Counted from the first letter of the stretch, positions 6,754 to 15,885 are shown. The stretch: 64,000 nt of DNA from an uncultured Oscillibacter sp. (GCA_910577405.1 CAJTMG010000006.1:1-64000); one strand, 5' to 3'. Numbers and translations are program-made. Notes: generated by a model from the sequence alone, not told the origin.

Positions 6754-8412
6754 TTAAAAGCCCTCCGGAAACTTTAGCTTTACTTCGTCATCGGAGCCGC
6801 TGAGATCGGCAACATCCTCCAACCACATATTTACGAAACTTTCAACACGAGCGTCAGAGAAAGAAACAAAACCTTCTTGCAGGTACACAATTTCATGTTC
6901 AGCGCCTTTTGCCTTGCCCTCATTATTCATATCTATCATTTCCGCCATTCGGCGTATATCTGAAACAAAATCTAATACAATTACCTTGTCTTTTCCCTCT
7001 GATAATCTCAGACCGCGCCCCAACTGCTGAACAAATATTCTTCTGGAATGTGTGGCTCTAAGGAAAACCAAAATATTAACATCCGGGATATCAATTCCCT
7101 CATTCATTACATCAACCGCGCATATTGCCTGGTAAGTTCCTGACGCGAACGCAAGCAATCGCCGCCGTCGTTCTGATTTATCCACTTTAGATAAAGCGGC
7201 ACAAGGAACACCCGATGCGGAAAGCATTTGAGCGAAACGATTGCTATGTTCAATGGAAGGGGAGAAGATAGCGATTCTGGGCCTGCCGACCTCTTGTATG
7301 GCCGTTTTCAGTTCTGAAATGACCGCCTCATCTCTCTGGGGAAGAAACAGCCTTTTGTTCAAATCTCTAATAGACAGGTTCTGTTCGCTCATACCCTGCA
7401 TATTATCCCAATCAACATTGTCGCAAAGAATCCTGTAATCAACCTTTGACAGATAGCCCATTGCCATGCCATCAACCAAAGATACCTTTGCCACCGGATT
7501 ACCAAAAATAGTAGTTAAGCTCTGCCCGTCTCCGCGCCAAGGTGTAGCGGTCATACCGATAAGAAACCTCGGTTTCAAATGTTCAAGGCATGTGCGAAAG
7601 CCATGCGCCAGAGCGTGGTGCGCTTCATCAACAATAACCACATCGAATTGGTCAGGATCGATTCCCGGCAGATAACCATATAGGCTTTGATAAAGGCCAA
7701 ATGAAATTCCTTCCGTGTTTCGCGGTGGCAGTCCATCAAAAAACACCGATGTCGGTATATCTTTTGTTAGCTGGGGCCAAAATCCTTGCTCCAATTGCAG
7801 GGCCAAATCAGTTGCGTGACACAAAACAAGTATACGGTGACATCCACGAGTCCATAACTGTCGTGCGATTGTAGCGGCGATTACAGTCTTTCCAAGTCCT
7901 GTGGCAACAATATAGAATGCCCGCTTATTTCCCTCATCAAAGGACGCGACTACCTTATGAACAATATCATCCTGATACGACCTAAGCTCTCTAAAACCAG
8001 CATGGTCTTCTGGCATTTGCTCAACAAGACCTTTTAAGAAAGCGCCATTCCACAGTTTTAATGTGTATCCATTAGCCGCCAGCTGTTCTTGCCGTTGCCG
8101 AGCGGTTTTTGTAAACTCACCATTTGTAGCTACCGCAGCTATATTTGCGTCATAGAATGAAAGGGCATTGATCGCTTCTTTCAACGCCTGTGGTCCAATA
8201 TACCGATCTCCCGTTACAGCCTTCGATTGGACTACCCACGACTTAACCAGTAATCCCTCAATGCGGGTAGCAAGAACATCACCACCCCTGTCACCAGCCC
8301 CTCCAATCACGTTTATATCTTTCCAGCCCAAGTGTTCCATCATACGAGCGATAGCCCGTTCTAAACCTTTCCAATTGTAGCCGTTTGATATATCGTCCGT
8401 ATAAAAACTCAT
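6754..8412 (-). CDS. Mrr-like nuclease fused to a superfamily II DEAH helicase
   Basis: Likely the restriction motor and nuclease of the system. The N-terminal domain (about residues 12-125) has a restriction-endonuclease fold of the Mrr type. Its motif is GGAGDRGGDVLA (Asp45) followed by VVQSKA (Gln62-x-Lys64), a D-QxK active site. The SF2 helicase core follows: Walker A GLGKT (about 174), DEAH in VIVDEAHH (about 262), motif III GMTATPW and motif VI QQLGRGLRLS. The C-terminal region (about 480-552) is short and acidic. The ATG overlaps the TGA of the upstream MORC gene (8409-8412), implying coupled synthesis. Comparable helicase/nuclease genes accompany MORC ATPases in the predicted R-M systems catalogued by Iyer, Abhiman and Aravind (2008). 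Confidence 0.9.
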   Translation of the reverse strand: MSFYTDDISNGYNWKGLERAIARMMEHLGWKDINVIGGAGDRGGDVLATRIEGLLVKSWVVQSKAVTGDRYIGPQALKEAINALSFYDANIAAVATNGEFTKTARQRQEQLAANGYTLKLWNGAFLKGLVEQMPEDHAGFRELRSYQDDIVHKVVASFDEGNKRAFYIVATGLGKTVIAATIARQLWTRGCHRILVLCHATDLALQLEQGFWPQLTKDIPTSVFFDGLPPRNTEGISFGLYQSLYGYLPGIDPDQFDVVIVDEAHHALAHGFRTCLEHLKPRFLIGMTATPWRGDGQSLTTIFGNPVAKVSLVDGMAMGYLSKVDYRILCDNVDWDNMQGMSEQNLSIRDLNKRLFLPQRDEAVISELKTAIQEVGRPRIAIFSPSIEHSNRFAQMLSASGVPCAALSKVDKSERRRRLLAFASGTYQAICAVDVMNEGIDIPDVNILVFLRATHSRRIFVQQLGRGLRLSEGKDKVIVLDFVSDIRRMAEMIDMNNEGKAKGAEHEIVYLQEGFVSFSDARVESFVNMWLEDVADLSGSDDEVKLKFPEGF

Positions 8413-10781
8413 GGCTCAAGCTCCCTGACAAGAAAATCGACACTAAGAGAAGCTCTTGTAAGCTCGTCCTTTTGGACACGTTGGCCATACCCTGTTACAA
8501 ACCTTAACGCATCCTTGATGAATGAGAGTATCCTGTCTTTGGAATCTTCTCTCGCGCGCTGTGTCGCGTTTTCATCTCGAAGACTGATATTTAAGTAAGG
8601 AGTAGAGAAAGCTTTTCCGTCAAAGACTTCCTCAGGAAACCGATCCACCAAACGATAGAGCGTCTTTGGAGGCACGAACTCAATAGCGTCAAATCCGGCG
8701 GCGGTCATGTTCTGGAACGGTATCAGCAGGCTTGAGTTTCCATTAAGAATATTCGCTATAGTTTCTTCTACCTCGCCAGTAGATTCATGAATACACTGAA
8801 CAACATCTTCGGCCCGGTTGCGCAAAGCATGGCTAAGTTTTTCGCGGAGCAGTTCAAACGCGCTGTTCGCTCTATCCACTAAAGCTTGCCTGTCAATTCT
8901 GGTATCTTCCATTGATACGAAAACTAATGCGGCATACACAGAGACAATGTCAGAAAGAGAATCCCTCGCCTTGAGTTTTTCAGCCATATACTGTAGCAGA
9001 AGCATCTTGGGGGTAATTGGATATTGCGCCAGCAAAGGATGATTAGGATCATACACAAAATCACAGTCAATGCCATCTGAATTAAAGTGGCACGGTTTTC
9101 GTTCTCCGTTTTGTTTAATTTCCCCCTGCGTCAATTTATAGGCCCTAATATTCAAAGACCCTGTACGGCCAAAAGGATATTGGCGTCCTGTTAACTGCTG
9201 TACAGGAACTGATCGCTGAAGCAAATCATCCATGGAAGATGTTTCTGGTATAGCCTGACTTGTCCCGTCAGTCGATGTTCCCACCGCTATTGTGGGCGTA
9301 CCTGCGGAAGCGGTTATGCCAACACTCCCACTCGCGGTTTCTCCACCAAGATAAGCACTTATATCATCTGATGGTAGTGTTCCAGTATTAACCGCCGTAG
9401 TTGCGGTACCACTTCCATTTTTCTGGTCTTCCTCTTGGGCGGCTTTCCACCACTTCGTGTCATCAAGATAATCACGGGTGCCTTTCCGAAATTCCGCCGC
9501 ATATTTTTTCGCGAGATCATTGGGCGCGAATAAGCACTTTGTACCCTTATCAACTCGCCGATACGCATTGACGAGCAAGCACAATGGGGAAGTGTTTTCC
9601 TCTGTAAATCCCATAGCCTTGCGAGATTTTGGCAAGAATGGCCCAACTCCACATATTGCCTCAACGGTTTGAGCCCAAGATATGTCTGACCTGTCAAAAT
9701 CGTTTTTTTGATAGGTAGGAAGCAAATAATCTACATTTAATTCGCCGACAATTCTTCCGCCAATAGAAGTACCGAGTTCGACTGGGTATTGTAATTCCTT
9801 TTGCAGGGTAAGCGGATTTTCGTACTGGAAGAAAGTCTTATCTGAAATCAAAATCTTTCTCCCATTGCGAATAAAGTCAATGCCAAAATCATTCGGATCG
9901 GCATATCGTTGAATGCCCAACCAACCAGTTAGCCTTTTCTCTCGCTCCACAATATGCGCTGGGAGACTTTTGCCTTCTTGCATAGCTGTGTAGTATTCCT
10001 CGGCCTCGTCTGGATTCAAATAGCAATTCCTGCTCATATCAAAGAGGGCCGACCCAAAACTGCGGTCTATATTTATACGAGCCGCGACATTTTGATTGTT
10101 GTATCTCACATATCGTGATTCAGACCACACGCAATAGTTCCTTGGACGTAGTTGCTTCCCTTTTACCACAATGGTAATATCCTGGCTGCTCAAAAGAGGT
10201 GTATAAATAAGCTCCAACTTTTGGCGAATTTCGGATTCCTTATTCGATAATTCGCTGAGAATACCAGCCTTTAACTTAGCAATTGTTATCTGTGTGCCAC
10301 TTTCTTCTGGATTACTCTTAGCTTTGCGAATAATAGGCGCATCAAATTTCTTGGTATCGATTAACTTTTGAAAGTCAATTTTAACGCCAACCCACTCGGC
10401 ATCGCCGCTTCTTGTAGATAGGATTGTTGTTTCCTCTCCGAGGCGGGCCGTAGCAATATTAAAGCCCATGCCAAAAAGCCCCAAGTTGCCAATGGGATCA
10501 TTGCTTGTATAGCCCGCGCGGACAGCATTCTGCAACTGGTCGATTGACATACCAGCGGCGTTATCTGATATCTCAACAGTTCTTGAGATGGCTCCTACCG
10601 AGTCAGAAGACCAAGTTACTGTTATTCTTTTTTCCGCATCTCCTAAAGCAACGCTCGAAAGAAAGGCATCAACGGAATTATCAATCAATTCAGCGATACA
10701 CTGCCATGTTTGAAATGGTATTTCACCTAAAGTGCGCAGGATTCGAGGTGTTGGGGTAATGTCCAACGCATTAACACTCAT
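8409..10781 (-). CDS. MORC-type GHKL ATPase of the R-M system
   Basis: A GHKL (Hsp90/MutL-fold) ATPase that probably clamps or loops DNA to connect recognition with cleavage. In the 790-residue product the N box is ELIDNSVDA (about 31-39), the G1 box is ISDNAAGMS (about 71-79, Asp73), and the G2 box is GLFGMGFN (about 101-108). A MORC-like transducer region with IRNGRKI follows. A Ser/Thr/Gly-rich linker lies at about 455-520, and a second helical half contains a conserved-looking FPEEVFDGKAFSTPYLNI. I chose ATG 10781 (MSVNALD) after GAGAGG; the frame extends only to a TTG five codons earlier. It overlaps the methyltransferase end by 11 bases and the helicase start by four. Confidence 0.9.
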   Translation of the reverse strand: MSVNALDITPTPRILRTLGEIPFQTWQCIAELIDNSVDAFLSSVALGDAEKRITVTWSSDSVGAISRTVEISDNAAGMSIDQLQNAVRAGYTSNDPIGNLGLFGMGFNIATARLGEETTILSTRSGDAEWVGVKIDFQKLIDTKKFDAPIIRKAKSNPEESGTQITIAKLKAGILSELSNKESEIRQKLELIYTPLLSSQDITIVVKGKQLRPRNYCVWSESRYVRYNNQNVAARINIDRSFGSALFDMSRNCYLNPDEAEEYYTAMQEGKSLPAHIVEREKRLTGWLGIQRYADPNDFGIDFIRNGRKILISDKTFFQYENPLTLQKELQYPVELGTSIGGRIVGELNVDYLLPTYQKNDFDRSDISWAQTVEAICGVGPFLPKSRKAMGFTEENTSPLCLLVNAYRRVDKGTKCLFAPNDLAKKYAAEFRKGTRDYLDDTKWWKAAQEEDQKNGSGTATTAVNTGTLPSDDISAYLGGETASGSVGITASAGTPTIAVGTSTDGTSQAIPETSSMDDLLQRSVPVQQLTGRQYPFGRTGSLNIRAYKLTQGEIKQNGERKPCHFNSDGIDCDFVYDPNHPLLAQYPITPKMLLLQYMAEKLKARDSLSDIVSVYAALVFVSMEDTRIDRQALVDRANSAFELLREKLSHALRNRAEDVVQCIHESTGEVEETIANILNGNSSLLIPFQNMTAAGFDAIEFVPPKTLYRLVDRFPEEVFDGKAFSTPYLNISLRDENATQRAREDSKDRILSFIKDALRFVTGYGQRVQKDELTRASLSVDFLVRELEP

Positions 10782-11763
10782 CGTTTTCCTCTCCAATTCG
10801 ATTAAGGTAATTTGCCACGCTCTTTGCCACCTGATAGGCTAATACTGGTGGTACAGCGTTTCCAATTTGTGATATGTTTACGGTTTTAGAAAACTTAAAC
10901 CTGAAGTTATCGGGGAAAGTTTGAATTCTCGCGCACTCCCGAACTGTCAATCTTCGCCCTAATGAATAATGAAACTGTACCCTCGATTTGGGATTAGCCC
11001 GAATGGTGTAAGCAGGTTTATCTTTATGATTACTTTCATCACCTTGTCCATTACCTTTTTTCGCCTTAGAAGCCGCGAAATAATCTCCTTGATTTGGTAT
11101 GGAATTATCAGTAACATCAATTAAATCACCGATTGCCCACTCAATGCTTCTGTGAGCGTTTTTGAAACTTGCTTCTGGTTCTTCTGGGAAGCCATATTTT
11201 TTGAAAACATCTTGCCGAACACACATGATGAGCAGTCTTGTTCGCCGCTGAGGGATGCCATAATCAGGCGCAAACATTTTCCATATTTTAACGACATATC
11301 CCGCCGCAGAAAGGTCTTTCTCAATGATTTTGAGAACATCCCCATTTTCCATCCGCTCAAGATTAATTACGTTTTCGCCAACGACAATCATAGGCTTATG
11401 AACAATCATATAGGAAATTAAGGTTTTATACAGTTTTCCTCGCTCAGATTCCAGCCCTCCAAGAGGACCACAGGAGGAAAATTCTTGGCAAGGAAATCCA
11501 CCAATCAATATATCAGCTTTTGGCACATCTTTTGGATCGGTTGTGGCAAGATCCCTTACAAATGCGTGTCCTTTCCCAAAATAATCTGTGTAAGTTTCGA
11601 TGCAACGAGGCTCATTATCGTAAGCCGCAAGAATGTTGAAGGGAAGTGTTGGATAATCTTCATTGTGGTAATTGAATCCACCGCGGAAGCCCAAATCCAA
11701 ACCGCCGCATCCGCAGAAATAGGAGACCACGGAATACGGTGCTTTTTCTTTGTTCGCAGCCAT
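10771..11763 (-). CDS. DNA (cytosine-5-)-methyltransferase
   Basis: The modification enzyme of the operon; it transfers methyl from SAM to C5 of cytosine at an unknown target. It carries the canonical C5 motifs: I (SYFCGCGGLDLGF, about 14-26), IV with the catalytic Cys92 (GGFPCQEFS), VI (GENV), VIII (QRRTRLLI) and X (IGNAVPPVLAYQVAKSV). The target-recognition region (about 175-270) is relatively short. The start at 11763 (MAANKEK) follows AAAGGA; a TTG two codons upstream is possible. It is the first gene of the operon, downstream of a promoter at 11898-11926. Being first, it would protect the host before the restriction genes are made. Confidence 0.94.
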   Translation of the reverse strand: MAANKEKAPYSVVSYFCGCGGLDLGFRGGFNYHNEDYPTLPFNILAAYDNEPRCIETYTDYFGKGHAFVRDLATTDPKDVPKADILIGGFPCQEFSSCGPLGGLESERGKLYKTLISYMIVHKPMIVVGENVINLERMENGDVLKIIEKDLSAAGYVVKIWKMFAPDYGIPQRRTRLLIMCVRQDVFKKYGFPEEPEASFKNAHRSIEWAIGDLIDVTDNSIPNQGDYFAASKAKKGNGQGDESNHKDKPAYTIRANPKSRVQFHYSLGRRLTVRECARIQTFPDNFRFKFSKTVNISQIGNAVPPVLAYQVAKSVANYLNRIGEENDEC

Positions 11764-11897
11764 TTTCAATACCGTCCTTTCTTAATACGCAACAGGTCAG
11801 TCTGGTGCATATTATGTATTAATTTAGACGCTTCAAGAATGCATCAAGGAAAACGCATGTCAATAGGATCCGCCCAAAATATAACAACTCAGAATAT

Positions 11898-11926
11898 AGT
11901 ATAGCATAACGCAAAGCCAATTTCAA
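11898..11926 (-). promoter_or_regulatory. promoter for the MTase-MORC-helicase-vsr operon
   Basis: Minus strand: TTGAAA (11926-11921), 17 bases, TATACT (11903-11898). The predicted start is near 11891, giving a leader of about 127 bases before the methyltransferase ATG. Confidence 0.55.
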
Positions 11927-11977
11927 CCGCAATTCAGGGTTTTCTCCCTCACTTGGTCATATTTTTCAATAAGAGGA

Positions 11978-12002
11978 CCGTCCTGTGGATGTCACAGAAC
12001 GG
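11978..12002. other. hairpin between TnpV and the R-M promoter
   Basis: CCGTCCTGTG pairs with CACAGAACGG across a five-base loop with one mismatch. No T-run follows on the plus strand. It lies in the 270-base gap between the R-M operon and tnpV and could be a degenerate terminator or element-specific site. Confidence 0.35.
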
Positions 12003-12035
12003 CCTGTATCTTGGTATTACCGGATTCAATTTGTT

Positions 12036-12422
12036 TTATGAATAAATCATCTCTCTCCTGATGATTTCCTCGGCACGACTGGAAATACTGCTCATGGCTT
12101 TAACCCACTCCCACTGCGACCGCCGCTTCAAATCTTCAGTCACGCCCTCACCAGCCATCATCTGCTGGACGATGAGCCGATAGCGGCCTTGCGCCTGTTC
12201 ATTGATGTTGGCAAGGTAGGTATACAGCTTGCCCGTTAAAATCAGGTGATTGAGCAGAAGCGGGTTTGTTTCTTCCAGGTACGCCCGGTGCATCCGCCCC
12301 CATTTTCCAATGGGCCGGTCATCCTCCTCCGGCAGTTCGATAGTCGGAATGTAGCAGTCCCCAACAAGGACATAATCAAGACCATTCATCTCGTCATGGA
12401 TTCTCGCTTTCAATTCCCTCAT
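12036..12422 (-). CDS. TnpV-like transposon-encoded protein
   Basis: TnpV proteins are small proteins of unknown function found in Tn4451-type and related Clostridial elements. The 128-residue product begins MRELKARIHDEMNGLDYVLVGDCYIP and includes the family-type segments GKWGRMHRAYLEE and LILTGKLYTYLANINEQAQGRY. I chose ATG 12422, which overlaps the stop of rlmD (12419-12422). The frame is open for 44 further codons, but those lie inside rlmD. Overlap with the rlmD tail shows that this tail and tnpV belong to the same, element-derived, segment. No matching transposase is present nearby. Confidence 0.75.
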   Translation of the reverse strand: MRELKARIHDEMNGLDYVLVGDCYIPTIELPEEDDRPIGKWGRMHRAYLEETNPLLLNHLILTGKLYTYLANINEQAQGRYRLIVQQMMAGEGVTEDLKRRSQWEWVKAMSSISSRAEEIIRREMIYS

Positions 12423-14053
12423 TGTGCCTCCTCTATCATTTGAAAATGCCGCAATGCCTCTATGATTGCATTTTCCTTTTCCGGCGGACACTGAGGCTGT
12501 TTTGCGTTCTCTGACTTCGCCAGGTTGTAATTCTCTCCGACCTCCAATCCGCACTTCCGCTTGACCTGAGAGATATACAAGCTGGAGACTTTCAGCCCAA
12601 ACTTCTCCCGTACATAAGCCTTGATCTCCCCATATGTCGCTTTACTTTCCGCCGGGGTGACTTCCAGTTCGTCCAGGTCCAGCCCGATCCGGATCACATC
12701 ATCCGGCTTTTGTTGGGACAGACAAACAACCGTCTCCACATGTGCTGTTCGCGGGAACATATCGACAGCGGCAGCGCGCCGGGCGAGGTAACCGAATTCC
12801 GCGAATCGAGCGAGGTCTCTTCCGAGTGTACCGGGGTCACAGGAGACGTAAACAACGCGCTGTGGGTCCATCTCCGCGACGGCCCGAACGACGTCCGGAC
12901 TCAGTCCTTTTCTTGGCGGGTCTACGGTAATGACATCCGGCCGCAGCCCCTCCGCGGAGAATCTGGCAGCGATTTCGGAGGCGTCACCCAGAAGGAATTC
13001 CGCGTTTTGGATACCATTCCGTTCAGCGTTCTCTCTGGCGTCATGGATAGCGGAGGGCACGATCTCAGCGCCAATCACGCGTTCCGCCTGTCCCGCCATG
13101 CAGAGTGTGATGGTTCCCGCGCCGCAGTAAAGGTCCAGCACGGTTTCGCTTCCTGACAGCCCGGCGAATTCAAGAGTCTTCCCATAAAGGACCTGGGCCT
13201 GTTTCCGATTGACCTGATAGAAGGAAGGCGCGGACAGCTTGAAGGAAAGCCCGCAAAGCACATCCATGAGAAAATCCTGTCCCCAAAGCGTGCGGAAGGA
13301 CTTCCCCAGGATGACATTTCCCCGGCTGGTATTAAAATTCAGGAGGACGCCCAAGGTTTTCGGAACTGCATCCAGGACCATAGCGGCCAGCTCCGGCTCT
13401 CTTGGGACGCCCTTCCCGTTGACGACCAAGCAGCAAAGGCTCTGTCCCAGATGGTTGACGCGAACATAGATATGCCGCACCAAGCCCTTCCCGGTCCTCT
13501 CATCATAGGCGGGAATTTGATATTTCCTCATCCAACGGCCCACAGCGGCGGCGGTACGGTCAGCGGCATCAGGCTGGAGCAGGCAGCGTTTCACGGCCAC
13601 GACCTGATGACTGCGGGCGCGGAAGAAGCCAATAGCCCCATCCGCCCCCACAGGATACTGGCATTTATTCCGATAGCCCGCCGGGTCTTCAGCCCCAATT
13701 ATTTCCTCCACCTGCACACTGGAGCCTCCCAGCCGTTTCAAGGCGTCCTGCACTCTCTGCCGTTTTGCCCAAAGCTCCTCGGGATAGGAGAGATGCCGGA
13801 AATCACAGCCGCCGCAATTTCCGTAATAAGGGCAGTCCGGGGCGGCGCGTTCAGGGGAAGGCTGGAGAATACGGACGATTTCTCCCACGGCGGCAGTTTT
13901 CATCACTTTGGTAATTCTGATATCGGCGCGCTCACCCCGGACGGCCTGGGGTACAAAGACGACCGCGCCGTTCAGCCGGACGATCCCCAGACCCTCGCTG
14001 GAATAGCCCTCCACGCTGCCAGTATAAACGGCGTCCTTCTGTAATTTTTCCAT
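12419..14053 (-). CDS. rlmD: 23S rRNA (uracil-5-)-methyltransferase with a foreign C-terminal extension
   Basis: Methylates a uridine of 23S rRNA using SAM. A TRAM domain (about 1-62) is followed by a 4Fe-4S cysteine set (Cys74, Cys80, Cys83 in CPYYGNCGGC, plus one near 163). The Rossmann domain has VLDLYCGAGTI, and the catalytic region has DPPRKGL and VSCDPGTL. The family normally ends near VET(V)V. Here that point is residue 439, and a further stretch of about 100 residues follows (PDDVIRIGLDLDELEV ... KQPQCPPEKENAI). That stretch is not part of RlmD. I recall it as a common tail in Clostridial element recombinases, so it probably came with the integration. ATG 14053 is preferred over one eight codons upstream because it follows AAGGA. 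Confidence 0.88.
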   Translation of the reverse strand: MEKLQKDAVYTGSVEGYSSEGLGIVRLNGAVVFVPQAVRGERADIRITKVMKTAAVGEIVRILQPSPERAAPDCPYYGNCGGCDFRHLSYPEELWAKRQRVQDALKRLGGSSVQVEEIIGAEDPAGYRNKCQYPVGADGAIGFFRARSHQVVAVKRCLLQPDAADRTAAAVGRWMRKYQIPAYDERTGKGLVRHIYVRVNHLGQSLCCLVVNGKGVPREPELAAMVLDAVPKTLGVLLNFNTSRGNVILGKSFRTLWGQDFLMDVLCGLSFKLSAPSFYQVNRKQAQVLYGKTLEFAGLSGSETVLDLYCGAGTITLCMAGQAERVIGAEIVPSAIHDARENAERNGIQNAEFLLGDASEIAARFSAEGLRPDVITVDPPRKGLSPDVVRAVAEMDPQRVVYVSCDPGTLGRDLARFAEFGYLARRAAAVDMFPRTAHVETVVCLSQQKPDDVIRIGLDLDELEVTPAESKATYGEIKAYVREKFGLKVSSLYISQVKRKCGLEVGENYNLAKSENAKQPQCPPEKENAIIEALRHFQMIEEAQ

Positions 14054-14130
14054 AGAGAGAAATCCTTTCGCATTCAATCAGGACAAAGGCGCCCCAACGG
14101 TATAGGGATTCCGGCGCAGGGGAGCAAGGC

Positions 14131-15732
14131 TTACATTTCCCACTTTTCCAGGAGCTGCCGGAGCTGTTCCGCGAACTTGGCAAGCGACTTGTTGTCCCGG
14201 CCCTTGCTGCGGCGGATGGACTCGCTGAGCATATTGCCCACGGTAACCAGGCGTTCGTAAGCGGGGGTAACCTTGGACCCGGCCACGATCTTGGGTTTCC
14301 GTTCGGGGAGGTAGCCGCGTTCCAGCATAGTGTTGGCGGCCAGATCATAGACCTCGGTATATTGCGGCGCGTGGGCGGGAATTCCCATACCGGTAAGGCT
14401 CTGGGCAAAAAAGGGCGCGACTTCCCGGTCTCCGTGGACAACAAAGACCTGCTGAGGCTTTGGATGCTGGAACCCGGAAATCCACTTGATCAGATGGTCC
14501 CGGTCGGCATGGGAGCTGAGCCCTGTAAAGTTCTCCAGATGTGCCTGCACCGCGATTTCCTCTCCGAAGAGCTTCACACTTTTCGCGCCCTCCAGAAGAC
14601 TGCGGCCCAAGGTGCCCTCGCCCTGATAGCCCACAAAGAGGATGGTGCATTCCGGCCGCCAGAGGTTATGCTTGAGGTGGTGGCGGATACGGCCCGCGTC
14701 GCACATACCGGAAGCGGAGATAATGACCTTAGGCGTGGGGTCCTCGTTCAGGGCCTTGGATTCCTCGCTGCTCTCGGTCAGGCAGAGATTGGGGAAGCGG
14801 AACATTTTGGTGCCCTTCCGGACGAGCCACACGGCGTCATGGTCCATGTACCCCCGGAGGTCGCTGTCAAAGATAGAAGTAGCGGCCTTGGCAAGGGGGG
14901 AGTCGATGTAAACGGGGAAATCGGGGACAGACTTCACCAGATGCTGTTCTTTGATTTCGCGGATAAAGTAGAGCAGCTCCTGGGTGCGTCCCACGGCAAA
15001 GGAAGGAATGACGACATTGCCGCCCCGGGCCATGGTTTCGTCAATAATTCGGGCAAGATTTTCGGTATATCCCCAGCTTTCGGGATGATTCCGGTCGCCA
15101 TAGGTGGATTCCATGACGACGTAATCCGCTCCGGTAATCTGGACGGGGTCACGGATGATGGGCTGATTGATATTGCCGATATCGCCGGAGAAGACGATGC
15201 TTTTCTTGACGCCGTTCTCGGTCAGATCCATGGCGATAAAGGCGGAGCCCAGAAGGTGTCCAGCGTCCACATATTCCAAATCCACGCCCTCGCAGAGGTG
15301 GACCAGTTCGCCGTATTCGCAGGTATCCAGGAACTCTGACACCCGTTCCGCGTCCTCCACGGTGTACAGGGGTTCCGTTCTGGGCGCGCCGGAACGTTCC
15401 CCCTTTCTGTTTTTCCATTCGGCGTCCTGCTCCTGAATATGGGCGGAATCCAGGAGCATGATTTCCAGAAGCCTTGCGGTCATACTGGTAGTCAGGATGC
15501 GCCCCTGAAAGCCCTGTTTGATTAACATGGGAATTCGTCCTGAGTGGTCAATATGGGCATGGGTGACAAGGACGAAATCGATGGTGTTGGCAGCAAAGGG
15601 GAATTCGCTGTTGGAAACTTCGTCGCGGCCCTGCTGGAGACCACAGTCAATCAAGACGCGTTTGCCGTTGACTTCCAGGCAGTGGCAGCTTCCGGTGACG
15701 CACTGGTCCGCGCCGTAAAAGCTGAGCTTCAT
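14131..15732 (-). CDS. MBL-fold beta-CASP RNA metallo-hydrolase
   Basis: A predicted zinc ribonuclease or RNA-processing enzyme of the CPSF73/YSH1-like group. The 533-residue protein begins MKLSFYGADQCVTGSC. It has the metal motif THAHIDHSG (about 56-64), a later SGDIG aspartate, a beta-CASP domain with a VVMESTYGDR segment, and an RMMBL end with GLSSHADRDHL and VHGD. About 65 extra helical residues follow at the C terminus. The start at 15732 is fixed by AAGGAGGG upstream. A promoter is visible at 15792-15820. The 75 bases to rlmD hold no gene. The substrate cannot be told from sequence. Confidence 0.9.
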   Translation of the reverse strand: MKLSFYGADQCVTGSCHCLEVNGKRVLIDCGLQQGRDEVSNSEFPFAANTIDFVLVTHAHIDHSGRIPMLIKQGFQGRILTTSMTARLLEIMLLDSAHIQEQDAEWKNRKGERSGAPRTEPLYTVEDAERVSEFLDTCEYGELVHLCEGVDLEYVDAGHLLGSAFIAMDLTENGVKKSIVFSGDIGNINQPIIRDPVQITGADYVVMESTYGDRNHPESWGYTENLARIIDETMARGGNVVIPSFAVGRTQELLYFIREIKEQHLVKSVPDFPVYIDSPLAKAATSIFDSDLRGYMDHDAVWLVRKGTKMFRFPNLCLTESSEESKALNEDPTPKVIISASGMCDAGRIRHHLKHNLWRPECTILFVGYQGEGTLGRSLLEGAKSVKLFGEEIAVQAHLENFTGLSSHADRDHLIKWISGFQHPKPQQVFVVHGDREVAPFFAQSLTGMGIPAHAPQYTEVYDLAANTMLERGYLPERKPKIVAGSKVTPAYERLVTVGNMLSESIRRSKGRDNKSLAKFAEQLRQLLEKWEM

Positions 15733-15791
15733 GAGTAGGCCCTCCTTATTGTGAAATAGGTCCGTCAAAACAACCAGATGGATTTAAGAAC

Positions 15792-15820
15792 AGTATAGCA
15801 CGCTTTGTCGGAATATACAA
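15792..15820 (-). promoter_or_regulatory. promoter for the MBL hydrolase gene
   Basis: Minus strand: TTGTAT (15820-15815), 17 bases, TATACT (15797-15792), about 60 bases before the ATG. The -35 is weak. Confidence 0.4.
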
Positions 15821-15856
15821 CAAGAGGAATGAAAATTCTCCTGGAAACAAGAAATC

Positions 15857-15885
15857 TGGACAGCAGGAAGGAAAGATACTATAAT
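15857..15885 (+). promoter_or_regulatory. promoter for the 2-hydroxyacyl-CoA dehydratase activase-like gene
   Basis: TGGACA (15857-15862), 17 bases, TATAAT (15880-15885), about 28 bases before the likely RNA start-to-ATG interval of the gene at 15920. Confidence 0.6.

Larger units (their letters stand above)
224..12736. mobile_element. serine-recombinase element of about 12.5 kb integrated in the 3' end of rlmD, carrying a MORC-type R-M system
   Basis: The unit is bounded on the left by the 3' end of a large serine recombinase and on the right by a point inside rlmD. Both genes encode VET(I/V)V there (217-231 and 12725-12739). The two 15-base segments agree at 11 positions and share an uninterrupted GTCTC (224-228 and 12732-12736). 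In between are a KilA-N protein, a RepA-like ATPase, an XRE repressor, a hairpin array, restriction-modification cargo and TnpV. No relaxase or conjugation gene is visible, so it looks like an integrative island rather than a self-transmissible ICE. The cargo genes are clearly richer in A+T than the flanking chromosome. The exact crossover bases are inferred. Confidence 0.6.
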
